64,000 nucleotides of DNA from an uncultured Sphingomonadaceae bacterium (GCA_947497455.1 CANMGU010000002.1:1024506-1088505), one strand, 5' to 3'. Shown: positions 35,904 to 45,486, counted from the stretch's first letter. Notes: generated by a model not told the origin, from the sequence alone. Program-made: numbers and translations.

Positions 35904-37037
35904 GTGTTTCCAGATTTTTATCGTAACCGAAAGACCTGCGCTATTGCACCTCGTAACAATATAATTGATCGTTCGTATCACCCTCGACCCATCCATAGCG
36001 GCCCAACCATCGGAGCTGGCCTGGTTGCAGGACTTTTCCAATTTTGCGGTGAACTGGGAGTTGGTAGCGATGCACTCGCCAATGCATCGGATATCGATTT
36101 TGCTGAACTGGCAAATCCTGACGTACGCATCCCGCTAAGCTCGTACATGCAAGCCTTGCGTTTTGCGATGAAGGCAACAGAGCGCCCAGAACTTCCGCTC
36201 GCTTTCGGGGAAGCTGCCAGCATGTCTGAACTCTCGATCGTTGGGCTTCTCATGGAAGCTTCCGAAACCGTCGGGGACGCTTATCTTCAGATGCGGCGAT
36301 ATGGACGCCTCGCGATAGAAGCAACGGGTTCAAGTGCAGATCCACGCTTCGAACTGGTCAGAAAACACGGTCGATTATTCCTGGTCGATGAACAACCGCT
36401 TGCCGCGGAATATCCTGAACTGACGGAAAGTGCCTTTGCATGGCTGACCTGTGGGCCGCGCCGTTACATGAAACGTTCACCGGTAATCTCGGCAAGCGTG
36501 ACCTGGCCGAAACCGGATCATTGGCACGCATATGAAAAAATCCTGCGATGCCCGGTACATTTTGAGAGAGAATGGAATGCGCTGGAAATGGAGTTGGGCT
36601 CACTGACCTGGCCCGTCCGGCAAAATCCCAAATATGTGTTTGGAATCCTCGTTGATCGGGCCGACTATCTGATTAGTGAACTGGGGAGTGCCGACCTGAT
36701 CAGCGCGAAACTCCGAAACCTGCTTGCTGCGATTCTGCACGAAGGTAGCGTTACAGCGGAAAGCGCAGCCCGACGGATGGGAATGAGCCGACAAACGCTG
36801 TTCCGACGATTGAATGATGAAGGCACCGATTTCAGCACAATACTGCGTGAACTTCGCGAAGACCTTGCCAAGAGCTACTTGAGCAGTTCCAAGGCGTCAC
36901 TCAATGAAGTCGCTTATCTTGTCGGTTTTTCCGATGCCTCCTCCTTTACCAGAGCGTTCAAACGCTGGACGGCTAGAGCGCCGGGCGAGTTTCGGCAGAT
37001 CGCATTCCGTAATGCCACAAATCGCTTGGAAGATTGA
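35904..37037 (+). CDS. AraC family transcriptional regulator (Arabinose_bd type)
   Basis: The N-terminal 200 residues match the ligand-binding domain of OruR/ArgR-like AraC regulators (PDVRIPLSSYMQALRFAMKA, FGEAASMSELSIVGLLMEAS). The C-terminal HTH pair is clear: AARRMGMSRQTLFRRLNDEG and LNEVAYLVGFSDASSFTRAF, ending FKRWTARAPGEFRQ. The start is uncertain: the frame opens with a GTG, and the conserved domain only begins about 35 residues in. Likely targets are the divergent membrane protein or the neighbouring porin operon. Confidence 0.82.
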   Translation: MFPDFYRNRKTCAIAPRNNIIDRSYHPRPIHSGPTIGAGLVAGLFQFCGELGVGSDALANASDIDFAELANPDVRIPLSSYMQALRFAMKATERPELPLAFGEAASMSELSIVGLLMEASETVGDAYLQMRRYGRLAIEATGSSADPRFELVRKHGRLFLVDEQPLAAEYPELTESAFAWLTCGPRRYMKRSPVISASVTWPKPDHWHAYEKILRCPVHFEREWNALEMELGSLTWPVRQNPKYVFGILVDRADYLISELGSADLISAKLRNLLAAILHEGSVTAESAARRMGMSRQTLFRRLNDEGTDFSTILRELREDLAKSYLSSSKASLNEVAYLVGFSDASSFTRAFKRWTARAPGEFRQIAFRNATNRLED

Positions 37038-37060
37038 TCACCGCACTGGAATTGCGGCCA

Positions 37061-38455
37061 CTAAAAACCCTGTCGAACGGAAAGAGTTAACCGCCTGATG
37101 TCTCCCTTCAAGCCTGATTCTATCTTCCTTTCGCCGTAGAGAAATTCGGCGGCAACTGTGAGTTTGGGTGCCAAGCTGTGGGTCAGTGCGACAAAGGCGC
37201 TTTGCGATCCGGCCGTGGCCGCGGGTCCGGTCAATTCTTTGTGATTGTCGATCCTGATGAAGGAATAGCCACCGGATATACTGGTATTTCCAAGCATCCA
37301 TCGATAAGCGACATTACCGCTCAATACCGGAATTGTGACGATATCTGTCGATGCTGCGTTGAGAACCGCAGCCGGTGCAATTCCCAGACCGACATAGCGT
37401 CCGATTCCTTCCCCACCCTGCAATGAAAATCGGATGTCATCGGTTCCGAGATAGACCCGGCCCGCCAGACTGACTCCCCAGCCGAAGGCTTTGGCGTTGA
37501 TCCCGGCGTCCCGGTAGCGAAGCTGCCGGACAAGCGCCGAAACAGCGATATCATAGTCCTTGCTTCGGAGGTTATAGCGGAGAACGGCATCTGGCAGAGC
37601 GCCATCACCGGTTAGGCCAACCCCGCTAAGATTTGTGTTTGGATTTTCCAGCGCCAGCTGAAAGTTGCCTGTCGTGTATCTGATCATCGGCTGACGTACG
37701 AACACCTGGCTTTCTGCAGGAGCAAAGAAAGAGGCAGATTCGGGCATCGCTTGAAGCGTTTGAAAAGTTGTCCAATCCTGGCCGATCCGCCACCCGTCAT
37801 AGTCGACATAGGCGCGCCGAAGTCGCGGATTGTAGGAATTGGATATTCGCTCATTGCCCCCGGGAGAAAGCAAAAAATCCATCTCGATCCTAGTCGAAAT
37901 GGCGTGATTCCTAACCGGCGTAACAGTAGCCAAACTAATCCGGCTGGTCTTTGCTGAAAAATCAGTATCGATGCTGCTCGAAGTCGGGTTGTCGGGACTG
38001 ACTGGTGTCAGCAGCGGCAGATACAGATCTCTACCAATGCTTCCGGATACCAGATCTCCATCACTATATTTGGAAAGATGGACATCGAGATCTATAAAAC
38101 CACCGACCTCCAATCTGGTTTCACCGCACTCGATCTCCCGCCAGACTGAATCATCGACAATAATCTCGTCTTGCGCTGTTCTGGAGACCGGGTTGGTTTT
38201 TTCATCGCGATCAGCCAACTGCTCTTTGACTGCTTTCAATTCATTTTCCAGAAGCTTGATCCGGGCTTCCAAATCCCTGTCCGAAGCTGCCTGTACAGCT
38301 GAAGCTGTCACAAGACTTACAAGCCCCGAAACGGAAAGCCAGATGCCTCGCGTTATTCCTGCTGCTCGCCGACCAGGCCTGTATGCAATGAAATATGAAG
38401 ATGCTCCGCCGGAAGCCTCTCGCGGCACATGGCGGATTTCTGGTGTGGTGACCAT
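37061..38455 (-). CDS. DcaP-like trimeric outer-membrane porin
   Basis: A porin of about 464 residues. A signal segment (GIWLSVSGLVSLVTASAVQA) is followed by a short coiled coil (RDLEARIKLLENELKAVKEQ) and then a beta barrel beginning LEVGGFIDLDVHLSKYSDGD. VDYDGWRIGQDWTTFQTLQ and a C-terminal LTLSVRQGF with terminal Phe are typical of DcaP proteins, which admit dicarboxylates and other anionic solutes. The start is unsure: ATG 38455 lies just after the upstream stop, while a GTG at 38503 would overlap that gene. It sits directly downstream of the alkylsulfatase-like gene, so it may import sulfate esters or related anions. Confidence 0.78.
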   Translation of the reverse strand: MVTTPEIRHVPREASGGASSYFIAYRPGRRAAGITRGIWLSVSGLVSLVTASAVQAASDRDLEARIKLLENELKAVKEQLADRDEKTNPVSRTAQDEIIVDDSVWREIECGETRLEVGGFIDLDVHLSKYSDGDLVSGSIGRDLYLPLLTPVSPDNPTSSSIDTDFSAKTSRISLATVTPVRNHAISTRIEMDFLLSPGGNERISNSYNPRLRRAYVDYDGWRIGQDWTTFQTLQAMPESASFFAPAESQVFVRQPMIRYTTGNFQLALENPNTNLSGVGLTGDGALPDAVLRYNLRSKDYDIAVSALVRQLRYRDAGINAKAFGWGVSLAGRVYLGTDDIRFSLQGGEGIGRYVGLGIAPAAVLNAASTDIVTIPVLSGNVAYRWMLGNTSISGGYSFIRIDNHKELTGPAATAGSQSAFVALTHSLAPKLTVAAEFLYGERKIESGLKGDIRRLTLSVRQGF

Positions 38456-38459
38456 TCCC

Positions 38460-40460
38460 CTAATCTCTGGTTTCCGCTGGCATAGACGGGTGAACCTGGC
38501 CACTCATCTCTGTATAGGTCACAAAGCGAAATGGATCGAAATACTGATTAGCGCTACGAAGCTTATCGGCTGCCTCGTTCCGAAGGTCCCGAACATCATC
38601 GCTTTCCGGAAACCGGCGTAATGCCGCCGACGCCATTTTTAACGCGAGTTCGTTATCTCCGCCGTCCAGCATCCTTTCAATACCATCTTCAATTTCACCT
38701 CGCGACAAATTGAGATAGACGTCGAGCATCCGTCCATATTCAATGAGCGTAAGGGAATCGAGCCCCCGTGGATCATCGCCAATGCTATTTTCGCGCCATA
38801 TACCGGTCATCTTGTCACCAAGACGAGCGATCACATGATCGCGTGCAGCAAGATAGCCAAACAACCCTTCCGGTTGATTTTGAAGTCCCGGAGGTATCAG
38901 GTTGAAGCGCCGTATCTCTTCCATTGAATAGCCATTGGTGAACAGTTTTTTAGTAGCATCAATTAGCCAGGCATAAGCATCGCGATACGATGCCAATTGC
39001 GGCAGCTCACCATAAATCTCGGTCAATCCATAATGCCCATGCAGGATGTATTCTGGTTTACGATCGAGGATTTTATCGAGGGTTTGCAGCGCCTCCTCAA
39101 TGAAGCCTTCTTCAACCCAAGGCTCTCCGTAGAACGGCATGAAAGCATCTCCAGCAAAGGCAACGTTGAGCGCGGGTGCGAAGACTAGCAAAGCATCTTC
39201 TGTCTCTCCCCCGATTGCGGGCACCAGTTCGAATGACGAGCCACCAATCGAGACCGTCCTTGTCTCGTTGATTTTGATGTCAGGCTGATAGTCAGTGATC
39301 CATTCATTTTCGAAACTTTCGCCCCGGAACTGCTTATAGGTGTGATTTCTATTCGCTCTATTGACGGTGCCGGCAAAGTTTTCACGTCCGTAGAATGTGA
39401 CTTCGTTGTCCAGTGAGCGAAAATAGGTGTGCCCGCCGACATGATCCCAATGAGCATGTGTTACGAATACCGTTGTTAATGGTGGCAGGTCTGGTCGCTG
39501 TTTCCGTAGATATCCCAAACCTTCCTTCAGGCTGTAAGGCTGAGTGCCGGCATCGATTGAAATGAGGTGCTCACCATCGTCCGATACGATGAAATGCAGC
39601 TCGGAAAATCCGAAACCACGCACCGCAAACACGCGATCTCGAACGATCTCGACAACTTTGGGAGATGGCGCGAACCGTAATCCGCGCTCTTTGTCATTTG
39701 CGAACCAACCCATGAAAAGAGTTTCGGGCGCCTCGGCACCGTAACCGCTCTTGGCAAGATACTCAGTTGCTCGTTGATCATTGCCCTTCTTTTTATGCAG
39801 AATCGCGAGATGGCGAAAGGCCTCACGGTAGAAGCCCGGTGTAGGTTCCAGTTCCGGGTGATCTTCCAGCCATTTCAAATGCTCATGCGCTTCACTACGC
39901 ATTCCGAATATTCCCGGCACCTGTGTGTAGATAATCCCCGACGCCCAGTGAACGAGTGGATGCTGCCCCTTTGCGAGCATGTTTGCTCTGTCGAGAACAT
40001 CAAATGTGCCCATCACCCAGCCGATACGCATGAAAAAGTTCACTTCGTCTGCGTAAGTCGCTCGTAACAGTGCATAAGCGCTCAAATACACAGCCTCGAC
40101 TTCCGGAACCATTTTTTCAGAATAGGTTTCGAGCTGCTTTTCAAAAAAGGCGATGCCGACTTTTTGTTGGTTTGTGATGATGTAAGCGTTCGCAAGGAGA
40201 AATACCGGCCTGGGGTCTTTTACCGGACCATAAGATAGAACGGTTTCGTACAAGGCTATATTGGAATGGAAGCTGCGGTCTCCAGAAAATTCTGCAAACC
40301 TCTCAAAGCCATTTGCAGTTCCAAGGGATCGAATTCCCTCCGCAGGAATAACAACCGTGCTGGATTCGTCAATTTCCTGGGAGGACAGTCCTGAAGGAAG
40401 GACAAATAGCACGCCGAAAAACATTAACATCTTCATGAAATTGATTGATCTTATTTGCAT
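38460..40460 (-). CDS. Metallo-beta-lactamase hydrolase, alkylsulfatase-like
   Basis: A 666-residue exported enzyme. A signal peptide (MLMFFGVLFVLPSGLSSQ) precedes a TPR-like region to about residue 240. The MBL domain contains TTVFVTHAHWDHVGGHTYF (HxHxDH at about 335-340) and later LHGHYGLTE for the second metal site. The C-terminal region (MLDGGDNELALKMASAALRR) resembles the alkylsulfatase dimerisation domain, but no SCP2-like domain follows. Sulfatase activity is inference. ATG 40460 has AAGGA seven bases upstream. A MarR-type palindrome lies just before it. Confidence 0.8.
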   Translation of the reverse strand: MQIRSINFMKMLMFFGVLFVLPSGLSSQEIDESSTVVIPAEGIRSLGTANGFERFAEFSGDRSFHSNIALYETVLSYGPVKDPRPVFLLANAYIITNQQKVGIAFFEKQLETYSEKMVPEVEAVYLSAYALLRATYADEVNFFMRIGWVMGTFDVLDRANMLAKGQHPLVHWASGIIYTQVPGIFGMRSEAHEHLKWLEDHPELEPTPGFYREAFRHLAILHKKKGNDQRATEYLAKSGYGAEAPETLFMGWFANDKERGLRFAPSPKVVEIVRDRVFAVRGFGFSELHFIVSDDGEHLISIDAGTQPYSLKEGLGYLRKQRPDLPPLTTVFVTHAHWDHVGGHTYFRSLDNEVTFYGRENFAGTVNRANRNHTYKQFRGESFENEWITDYQPDIKINETRTVSIGGSSFELVPAIGGETEDALLVFAPALNVAFAGDAFMPFYGEPWVEEGFIEEALQTLDKILDRKPEYILHGHYGLTEIYGELPQLASYRDAYAWLIDATKKLFTNGYSMEEIRRFNLIPPGLQNQPEGLFGYLAARDHVIARLGDKMTGIWRENSIGDDPRGLDSLTLIEYGRMLDVYLNLSRGEIEDGIERMLDGGDNELALKMASAALRRFPESDDVRDLRNEAADKLRSANQYFDPFRFVTYTEMSGQVHPSMPAETRD

Positions 40461-40471
40461 TGGGTTATCCT

Positions 40472-40489
40472 TAATGTGTATATACACGT
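40472..40489. promoter_or_regulatory. Predicted MarR operator upstream of the alkylsulfatase-like gene
   Basis: TAATGTGTATATACACGT, with the perfect 12-bp palindrome GTGTATATACAC at its core, lies between the MarR stop and the start of the MBL gene. An identical 18-base copy lies upstream of the MarR gene itself. Confidence 0.75.
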
Positions 40490-40513
40490 TAATTGATAAA
40501 AACGTGAGATAAA

Positions 40514-40942
40514 CTAACTTTCTGAGAGGCATGCCTGAACGGCTTGGAGTTCAGCGCGCAATGCTTTCCACCTTTGTTCACCAAATCGAGTCAATAATTT
40601 GGTTTGCGCGGCATCCCAGAAAATCTGAGCCTCTTCGACTGCATGCTTCCCTTGATCTGTGAGGCGATATAGACGGGTCCGAGCATCGGCTCCTGGCTCA
40701 TGTTCCACCAAGTTGTCACGCTCAAGCAATCGAAGATTTCGGGTTAGCGTTGTCCGGTCCATGCTAATTGCATCAGCAATGTGTGAAATTGGGGCAGGCG
40801 CATGCCGGTTGACCAGCACCAAAAGAGAGAACTGAGTGGCACGTATTGCAGTACCTGACATGTGATCATCATAAAATTGTCCAATTTGACGGGCCGTCCG
40901 ACGGATATTCATATTCGCACAAGTGCTTGGATCATTAGTCAT
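40514..40942 (-). CDS. MarR family transcriptional regulator
   Basis: A 142-residue winged-helix regulator: ATQFSLLVLVNRHAPAPISH, IADAISMDRTTLTRNLRLLE, then VEHEPGADARTRLYRLTDQG. ATG 40942 is chosen because GGAG precedes it by six bases. Matching palindromes before its own start and before the MBL gene indicate autorepression and control of the MBL/DcaP genes, with an unknown ligand as inducer. Confidence 0.88.
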   Translation of the reverse strand: MTNDPSTCANMNIRRTARQIGQFYDDHMSGTAIRATQFSLLVLVNRHAPAPISHIADAISMDRTTLTRNLRLLERDNLVEHEPGADARTRLYRLTDQGKHAVEEAQIFWDAAQTKLLTRFGEQRWKALRAELQAVQACLSES

Positions 40943-40966
40943 TTTTCGCTCCATCCGTGAAGATAT

Positions 40967-40984
40967 ACGTGTATATACACATTA
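40967..40984. promoter_or_regulatory. Predicted MarR operator upstream of the MarR gene
   Basis: On the minus strand this reads TAATGTGTATATACACGT, identical over 18 bases to the site at 40472-40489. It starts 25 bases upstream of the MarR start codon, a position suited to autorepression. Confidence 0.75.
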
Positions 40985-41100
40985 TGTCAAATCGAAATAC
41001 TAATCACTGGAATATTCTCACGCGACACCCGGAACTTAAGCATGCTAACAATCCAAGCCGGAATTCATGAGTATCAGAAGCAGTAGTCCCTCATCAAATC

Positions 41101-41127
41101 ATCTTTGCGCCCAAAGCGGACACTAGG
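41101..41127. repeat. Half copy of the dispersed palindromic repeat
   Basis: TTTGCGCCCAAAGCGGACAC followed by TAGG matches the right half and loop of the copy at 50058-50088. The left arm is degraded. It lies 30 bases beyond the PQQ-dehydrogenase stop. Confidence 0.55.
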
Positions 41128-41156
41128 ATGTGCTAAAACCGGGCGGTGGTTCAGGT

Positions 41157-43625
41157 TCAGTCATTCTCCAATGCGTAAGCAATCACGTAACCGCCTTGGC
41201 CGTCTCGAACATCCTGTGAATCGAGATATTGGTTTGTCGCAGGATCTCTGGGGTATCTCCAGGTCGGGTTAGGAATGGTGACAATCAGATATTGCTTGCC
41301 GTCTTTCTTAGAGCGGTAGGACATGGGCGTTGACTGACCGTTACCTGGCAGGTCCGCTTTCCATTTTTCCTCACCGGTACGGATATCAAACGCCCGCACC
41401 TTGCTATCCATGGTTGAACTCAGGAACGTCAGGCCGCCGCGTGTTGTCAGCGTGCCCGCACGGATGGCGGTGCCGACATCATAGGGAATACCGGAGCGCA
41501 GATTGAACGGACCTGAATCGCTCATATCGCCAGCAGGCCTGCTCCAGAGCAGTTCCTTGGTGTTCAGATCCATGACAGCAATACGTGACCATGGTGGTTC
41601 GAAGCAGGGGACTTGTGTGCCAAGCCGCGACATGAAGGGCATGGGTACACCAAAAAACTTGATCCGCCGATGGTCAAAAGGGTTGTCCGCATCGGGCTCT
41701 CCCATTTTGGGCATCGGTCCATCCGGGTCGAGACGAACAGCCGGATGGTTTTTGCCCAGCAGCAGGCCGCCAAGCGGACCGGCTTCCGCAACTTGTTCCG
41801 GTGTTGCCAGTATTAAACGGTGAGCGAGGAGCATGGGTGCGGCAATCAGCAGACCGTTATCGGCATCAACCGAGACACTGCCCCAGTTAAATCCGCCAAA
41901 GTTACCGGGATAAAGCATGGTTCCCGTATTGGTCAGTCCGGTCGGCTGTGTTGGCGGGGTATACATGCCCTCATAACGCATGGTGCGATATTCGATCCGG
42001 CAGACCAACTGATCAATCGGCGTTAGACCCCACATATCTTTTTCATAACGATAAGGATGAAAATTAGGGAGAGGAGAGGCAGGCTGGGTAGCAGACAGAT
42101 ATTCGCCATCAACAGCGCCCTGTGGTGCCGGTTTTTCCGGAATGGGATGTACCGGCTCGCCATTGCGCCGGTCGAGCAGAAAGATGTCGCCCATTTTGGT
42201 TGGCACAGCGACCGATGGTACTTTCTTGCCATCTTTGGTCACATTCACCAGTACCGGCTGTGCGGGGACATCATAGTCCCAGATATCGTGATGCACGGTT
42301 TGATATTTCCAGCGTGGTTCGCCGCTCGCCGCATCTATCGCGACCACGGCTGAAGACCATTCATCATCAAATTCACGCCGCGCGCCGCCAAAATAGTCGG
42401 GTGCCGAATTACCGGTGGGGGCATAAATTAGATTCAGTTCGGCATCGTAGCTCATAATCGACCAGACATTCGGTGTTCCCAGCGTGTATGTTTCGCCTTC
42501 CGCTGGTTCGCCGCGCTGGCCGGAATTGCCCATATCCCAAGCCCAGGCAAAATCACCGGTGATCGCGTCAAAGGCCCTGACCACACCAGATGGCAGACCA
42601 AGATTCTGGGAATCATTCACTAGTCCACCAACGACCAGATTGTCGCCAGCGACCAGTGGCGGCGATGTATGATAATAGTCGCCAACCGGATGGTCGCCCA
42701 TGCCTTGCCGCAGGTCGACAATGCCATTTTCACCAAAATCACTGCAGGCCAGCCCGGTCATGGCGTCCACGGCAATCAGGCTGGCGCCAACGGTCGCTGT
42801 TACGATGCGCTTCGCGCACTGACCTTCATATTCGTCACCCGCTTCATAATAGCCTAGCCCTCGGCAGGTTTTGGCATATTGATGGGTCGCTGGTGGTTCC
42901 AGGCCGGGCTCATAGCGCCAGACTTCTTTGCCCGTGCTATCGTCTATCGCGATGACCACATTGAGTGCCGCGCAGATGTAGAGCATGCCGTTGACATTGA
43001 GCGGCGTGGCTTTGAAATCCTCCTCCACTCCGGTGCGATAACGCCATGCTTCTTTCAGACCGCCGACGGTCTCTGTATCGATATCGGTCAACTGCGCAAA
43101 GCGAGTGCCGCCAGCATCATTGCCATAATGGCGCCAGTCCGAAACAGCATTGGTGGCATTCACTTCCCGAACGGTGCCCGTGCCATTTTGGATATAGCCC
43201 TGCATAGAGGCGAGTAGCAGAGCCGCAACCGCTGCCAAGCTGGGGGCGCCGATCCACCAGCGATTTGACGGTGCTGGTCTGTCGTCTTCTGCATCAACCA
43301 AAAGGGAGAGGCGATACCACGGCGTGAGAAACCATAGTCCAACGACCAGCCAAGCAGCAAGCCGGGGCAAGAGGCCCAGGAAGTGCAGCTCGGCTTCAAA
43401 GAGAGACCAGATGAGCGTGACGCCCAATAGAGCAGCATATAGTTTAGGTGCCTTGTTGCTTCGTTTTTGCGCAAATATGGCAACCGCAATGGTCGCGATA
43501 CCGGCCATAACATAATAGAAGCTGCCCCCCAGATAGACGAGAAAACCGCCCAATAAGGTAAGGGTCAGGCCAATTAACCAGAGCAGAACAATAAAGACCC
43601 AGTGCATGATTTTAGAGAATTTCAT
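41157..43625 (-). CDS. Membrane-bound PQQ-dependent dehydrogenase (glucose/quinate/shikimate type)
   Basis: An 822-residue quinoprotein. Five or so N-terminal membrane helices (LTLLGGFLVYLGGSFYYVMA, RLAAWLVVGLWFLTPWYRLS) occupy residues 1-150. A PQQ beta-propeller follows: SDWRHYGNDAGGTRFAQLTD, IYAPTGNSAPDYFGG and WKYQTVHHDIWDYDVPAQP, then NFGGFNWGSVSVD. The VWSIMSYDAELNLIYAPTG and HHDIWDYD segments are typical of the Gcd/QuiA group. It oxidises a sugar, polyol or cyclic alcohol in the periplasm and passes electrons to ubiquinone. It is last in an operon with an SDR and a VOC lipoprotein; the substrate is unknown. Confidence 0.9.
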   Translation of the reverse strand: MKFSKIMHWVFIVLLWLIGLTLTLLGGFLVYLGGSFYYVMAGIATIAVAIFAQKRSNKAPKLYAALLGVTLIWSLFEAELHFLGLLPRLAAWLVVGLWFLTPWYRLSLLVDAEDDRPAPSNRWWIGAPSLAAVAALLLASMQGYIQNGTGTVREVNATNAVSDWRHYGNDAGGTRFAQLTDIDTETVGGLKEAWRYRTGVEEDFKATPLNVNGMLYICAALNVVIAIDDSTGKEVWRYEPGLEPPATHQYAKTCRGLGYYEAGDEYEGQCAKRIVTATVGASLIAVDAMTGLACSDFGENGIVDLRQGMGDHPVGDYYHTSPPLVAGDNLVVGGLVNDSQNLGLPSGVVRAFDAITGDFAWAWDMGNSGQRGEPAEGETYTLGTPNVWSIMSYDAELNLIYAPTGNSAPDYFGGARREFDDEWSSAVVAIDAASGEPRWKYQTVHHDIWDYDVPAQPVLVNVTKDGKKVPSVAVPTKMGDIFLLDRRNGEPVHPIPEKPAPQGAVDGEYLSATQPASPLPNFHPYRYEKDMWGLTPIDQLVCRIEYRTMRYEGMYTPPTQPTGLTNTGTMLYPGNFGGFNWGSVSVDADNGLLIAAPMLLAHRLILATPEQVAEAGPLGGLLLGKNHPAVRLDPDGPMPKMGEPDADNPFDHRRIKFFGVPMPFMSRLGTQVPCFEPPWSRIAVMDLNTKELLWSRPAGDMSDSGPFNLRSGIPYDVGTAIRAGTLTTRGGLTFLSSTMDSKVRAFDIRTGEEKWKADLPGNGQSTPMSYRSKKDGKQYLIVTIPNPTWRYPRDPATNQYLDSQDVRDGQGGYVIAYALEND

Positions 43626-43669
43626 TTGAGATGTCCTGTTCGTTCTTTGGTTCGCCTGTTGATCAGTGC

Positions 43670-44428
43670 CTATAGCGGGAAGATGGAATGCCCCCCATCC
43701 ATGACGACATTTTGACCGGTCATAAAATCACTTTCGCGGGAGGCCAAGAAAGCGGCAACACCCTCCATGTCTTCAAGCTTGCCAATCCGGCCAATCGCAG
43801 CACGCCTGCGCGCACCGTCCTTGAAAGCCTGTGGTGTATCAAGTGACATTTCGGTTTCGATATAGCCAGGCAGGATGGCATTTACCCTTATGCCCGCTTG
43901 ACCGAGTTCAACAGCCAGTGCGCGGACTAACCCCAAAACGGCGGCTTTCGTTGTCGAATATCCGGCAGCGCCGCCTGTGCCGACAAGACCAGCCACCGAA
44001 GATGTAACAATTAATCGGCCCGGCGCCTTGCGTTCCAGAAGATGGGCCGTAACCGGTTTCCAGGTCTGCACGACGCTCATCAAGTTCAGGTCGATCGTGT
44101 CGAGCCAGACTTGTCGGTCAGTCATGTGTGCAGGGCCACGATATCCACCGCCGCCCGCATTGGCAAAACAGCTGTCGACTTTTTCAAACCGCTCCAGCGT
44201 TTGACCAAATGCTGTGTCAATCTGGCTTTCATCTGTCACATCGCAGGTGAAGGCTTCAACATCGCCGCCCATATCCCGCAATTCGGCGGCCGCAGCGGCA
44301 TTTTTTTCTTCGTTTCGTCCCCATATTGCCACCTTGGAACCTTGTTTTACCAGACCGCGACAAAAGGCGAGGCCAAGGCCGCCATTACCGCCGGTGACGA
44401 CAGCAACATCGCCGGTTAAATCGAACAT
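43670..44428 (-). CDS. SDR family oxidoreductase
   Basis: A 252-residue classical SDR: VAVVTGGNGGLGLAFCRGL is the cofactor loop, CFANAGGGGYRG the NAG region, and SSVAGLVGTGGAAGYSTTKA contains the catalytic Ser and YSTTK. INAILPGYIETEMS and MTGQNVVMDGGHSIF finish the fold. It starts eight bases after the VOC lipoprotein stop and is followed after 44 bases by the PQQ dehydrogenase, so the three are probably co-transcribed. The alcohol or ketone substrate is unknown. Confidence 0.88.
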   Translation of the reverse strand: MFDLTGDVAVVTGGNGGLGLAFCRGLVKQGSKVAIWGRNEEKNAAAAAELRDMGGDVEAFTCDVTDESQIDTAFGQTLERFEKVDSCFANAGGGGYRGPAHMTDRQVWLDTIDLNLMSVVQTWKPVTAHLLERKAPGRLIVTSSVAGLVGTGGAAGYSTTKAAVLGLVRALAVELGQAGIRVNAILPGYIETEMSLDTPQAFKDGARRRAAIGRIGKLEDMEGVAAFLASRESDFMTGQNVVMDGGHSIFPL

Positions 44429-44436
44429 ATTTACTC

Positions 44437-45486
44437 CTAAGTTCCGTTATCTTTAAAATTCTGGGAAGAAAAAACGCTGTCCTTGGCTACCGCTTGTAAG
44501 CCAAGGAGATTGCCGTCAGGGTCACGGCCAAACATGATCTGCCCGCCGTCCATCGGGGCCGGTTCCGATACAATCGTGCCGCCCGCATCAACCAACCGCT
44601 TGCGTGCCGCGTCCATGTCAGAGACATCAAATACAATCATATTATAGCCAAGCGCATCAACCGGACGCGGCTCTTCCAAGTCTTTCGTTGGATGGCTGTG
44701 ATATTGGAACATTTCCAGTTCCAAATTGCGGATCTGGAACCAAGCCATTTCCAACTCGCTGCCGGGCAGTCCGGATACTTGGTCTACTTTCTCCCCCGAC
44801 ACGGTCATCCATCGCCCGACCCGGCGCGGGCCAGGTTGATTGAGAAACGCCGTGTAGAAGTCCACCAAACGGTCGATATCGGGTGTAGCCAGCGATACAT
44901 GACGCACGCGATATTGGTTTTTGGGCGGTGTCGGCAGTTCCAGTTTTGCAATATCAACATGTTCAATCTCGGCAATCAGACCATCGAAATCGCGCGCATA
45001 AGCATAATAGACCGGGTTTTGCGGATTGAGATGCACCATGTCTTTGTTGCCGATATGCTTGGCACCACCTGCCAAAAGCTTTTGATAGGCCTGCGTTTTT
45101 TCATCAACCTGATAACAGACATGGGCAATGCCCGGACCTTGAACGTCCATCTGCTTGGTTGCCTGAGCTTTGGTAGATGGATTGGCAAATTGCATGAAGC
45201 GAACTTGTGCATTCGCACTACGCATCATCTGTGTCTGTGCCGAGACACCTGTTCGCCCCGCCAGTCCATCTAAAACAGGATTGTCAGAAATTTCGGATTG
45301 ATCAACAGGCTGCAGTTCGACCGTACCGCCATATAATTCAGCGGTCTGCTCGAGATCGCTCACCGATGCGCCAATATAGTTGACGCCAGTAATGATCGAA
45401 TCGGGAGGTACAGGTTCGCCTGCTGATCTTCCGCCGCAGGCAGCAAGCAGTAACACGGCGCCTAATCCTATAAGATTTTTGTTCAT
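44437..45486 (-). CDS. Lipoprotein with two VOC domains
   Basis: A 349-residue protein starting MNKNLIGLGAVLLLAACGGR, a clear lipoprotein signal with lipobox LAAC. Two VOC (glyoxalase/dioxygenase) modules follow. The first begins ITGVNYIGASVSDLEQTAEL, with IAHVCYQVDEKTQAY as its second half. The second begins YRVRHVSLATPDIDRLVDFY, with YNMIVFDVSDMDAARKRLVD and MFGRDPDGNLLGLQ. A periplasmic, lipid-anchored two-VOC protein is unusual, as most VOC enzymes are cytosolic. GAGAGG precedes the start. It is divergent from a TonB receptor, with a shared 230-base promoter region. Confidence 0.82.
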   Translation of the reverse strand: MNKNLIGLGAVLLLAACGGRSAGEPVPPDSIITGVNYIGASVSDLEQTAELYGGTVELQPVDQSEISDNPVLDGLAGRTGVSAQTQMMRSANAQVRFMQFANPSTKAQATKQMDVQGPGIAHVCYQVDEKTQAYQKLLAGGAKHIGNKDMVHLNPQNPVYYAYARDFDGLIAEIEHVDIAKLELPTPPKNQYRVRHVSLATPDIDRLVDFYTAFLNQPGPRRVGRWMTVSGEKVDQVSGLPGSELEMAWFQIRNLELEMFQYHSHPTKDLEEPRPVDALGYNMIVFDVSDMDAARKRLVDAGGTIVSEPAPMDGGQIMFGRDPDGNLLGLQAVAKDSVFSSQNFKDNGT

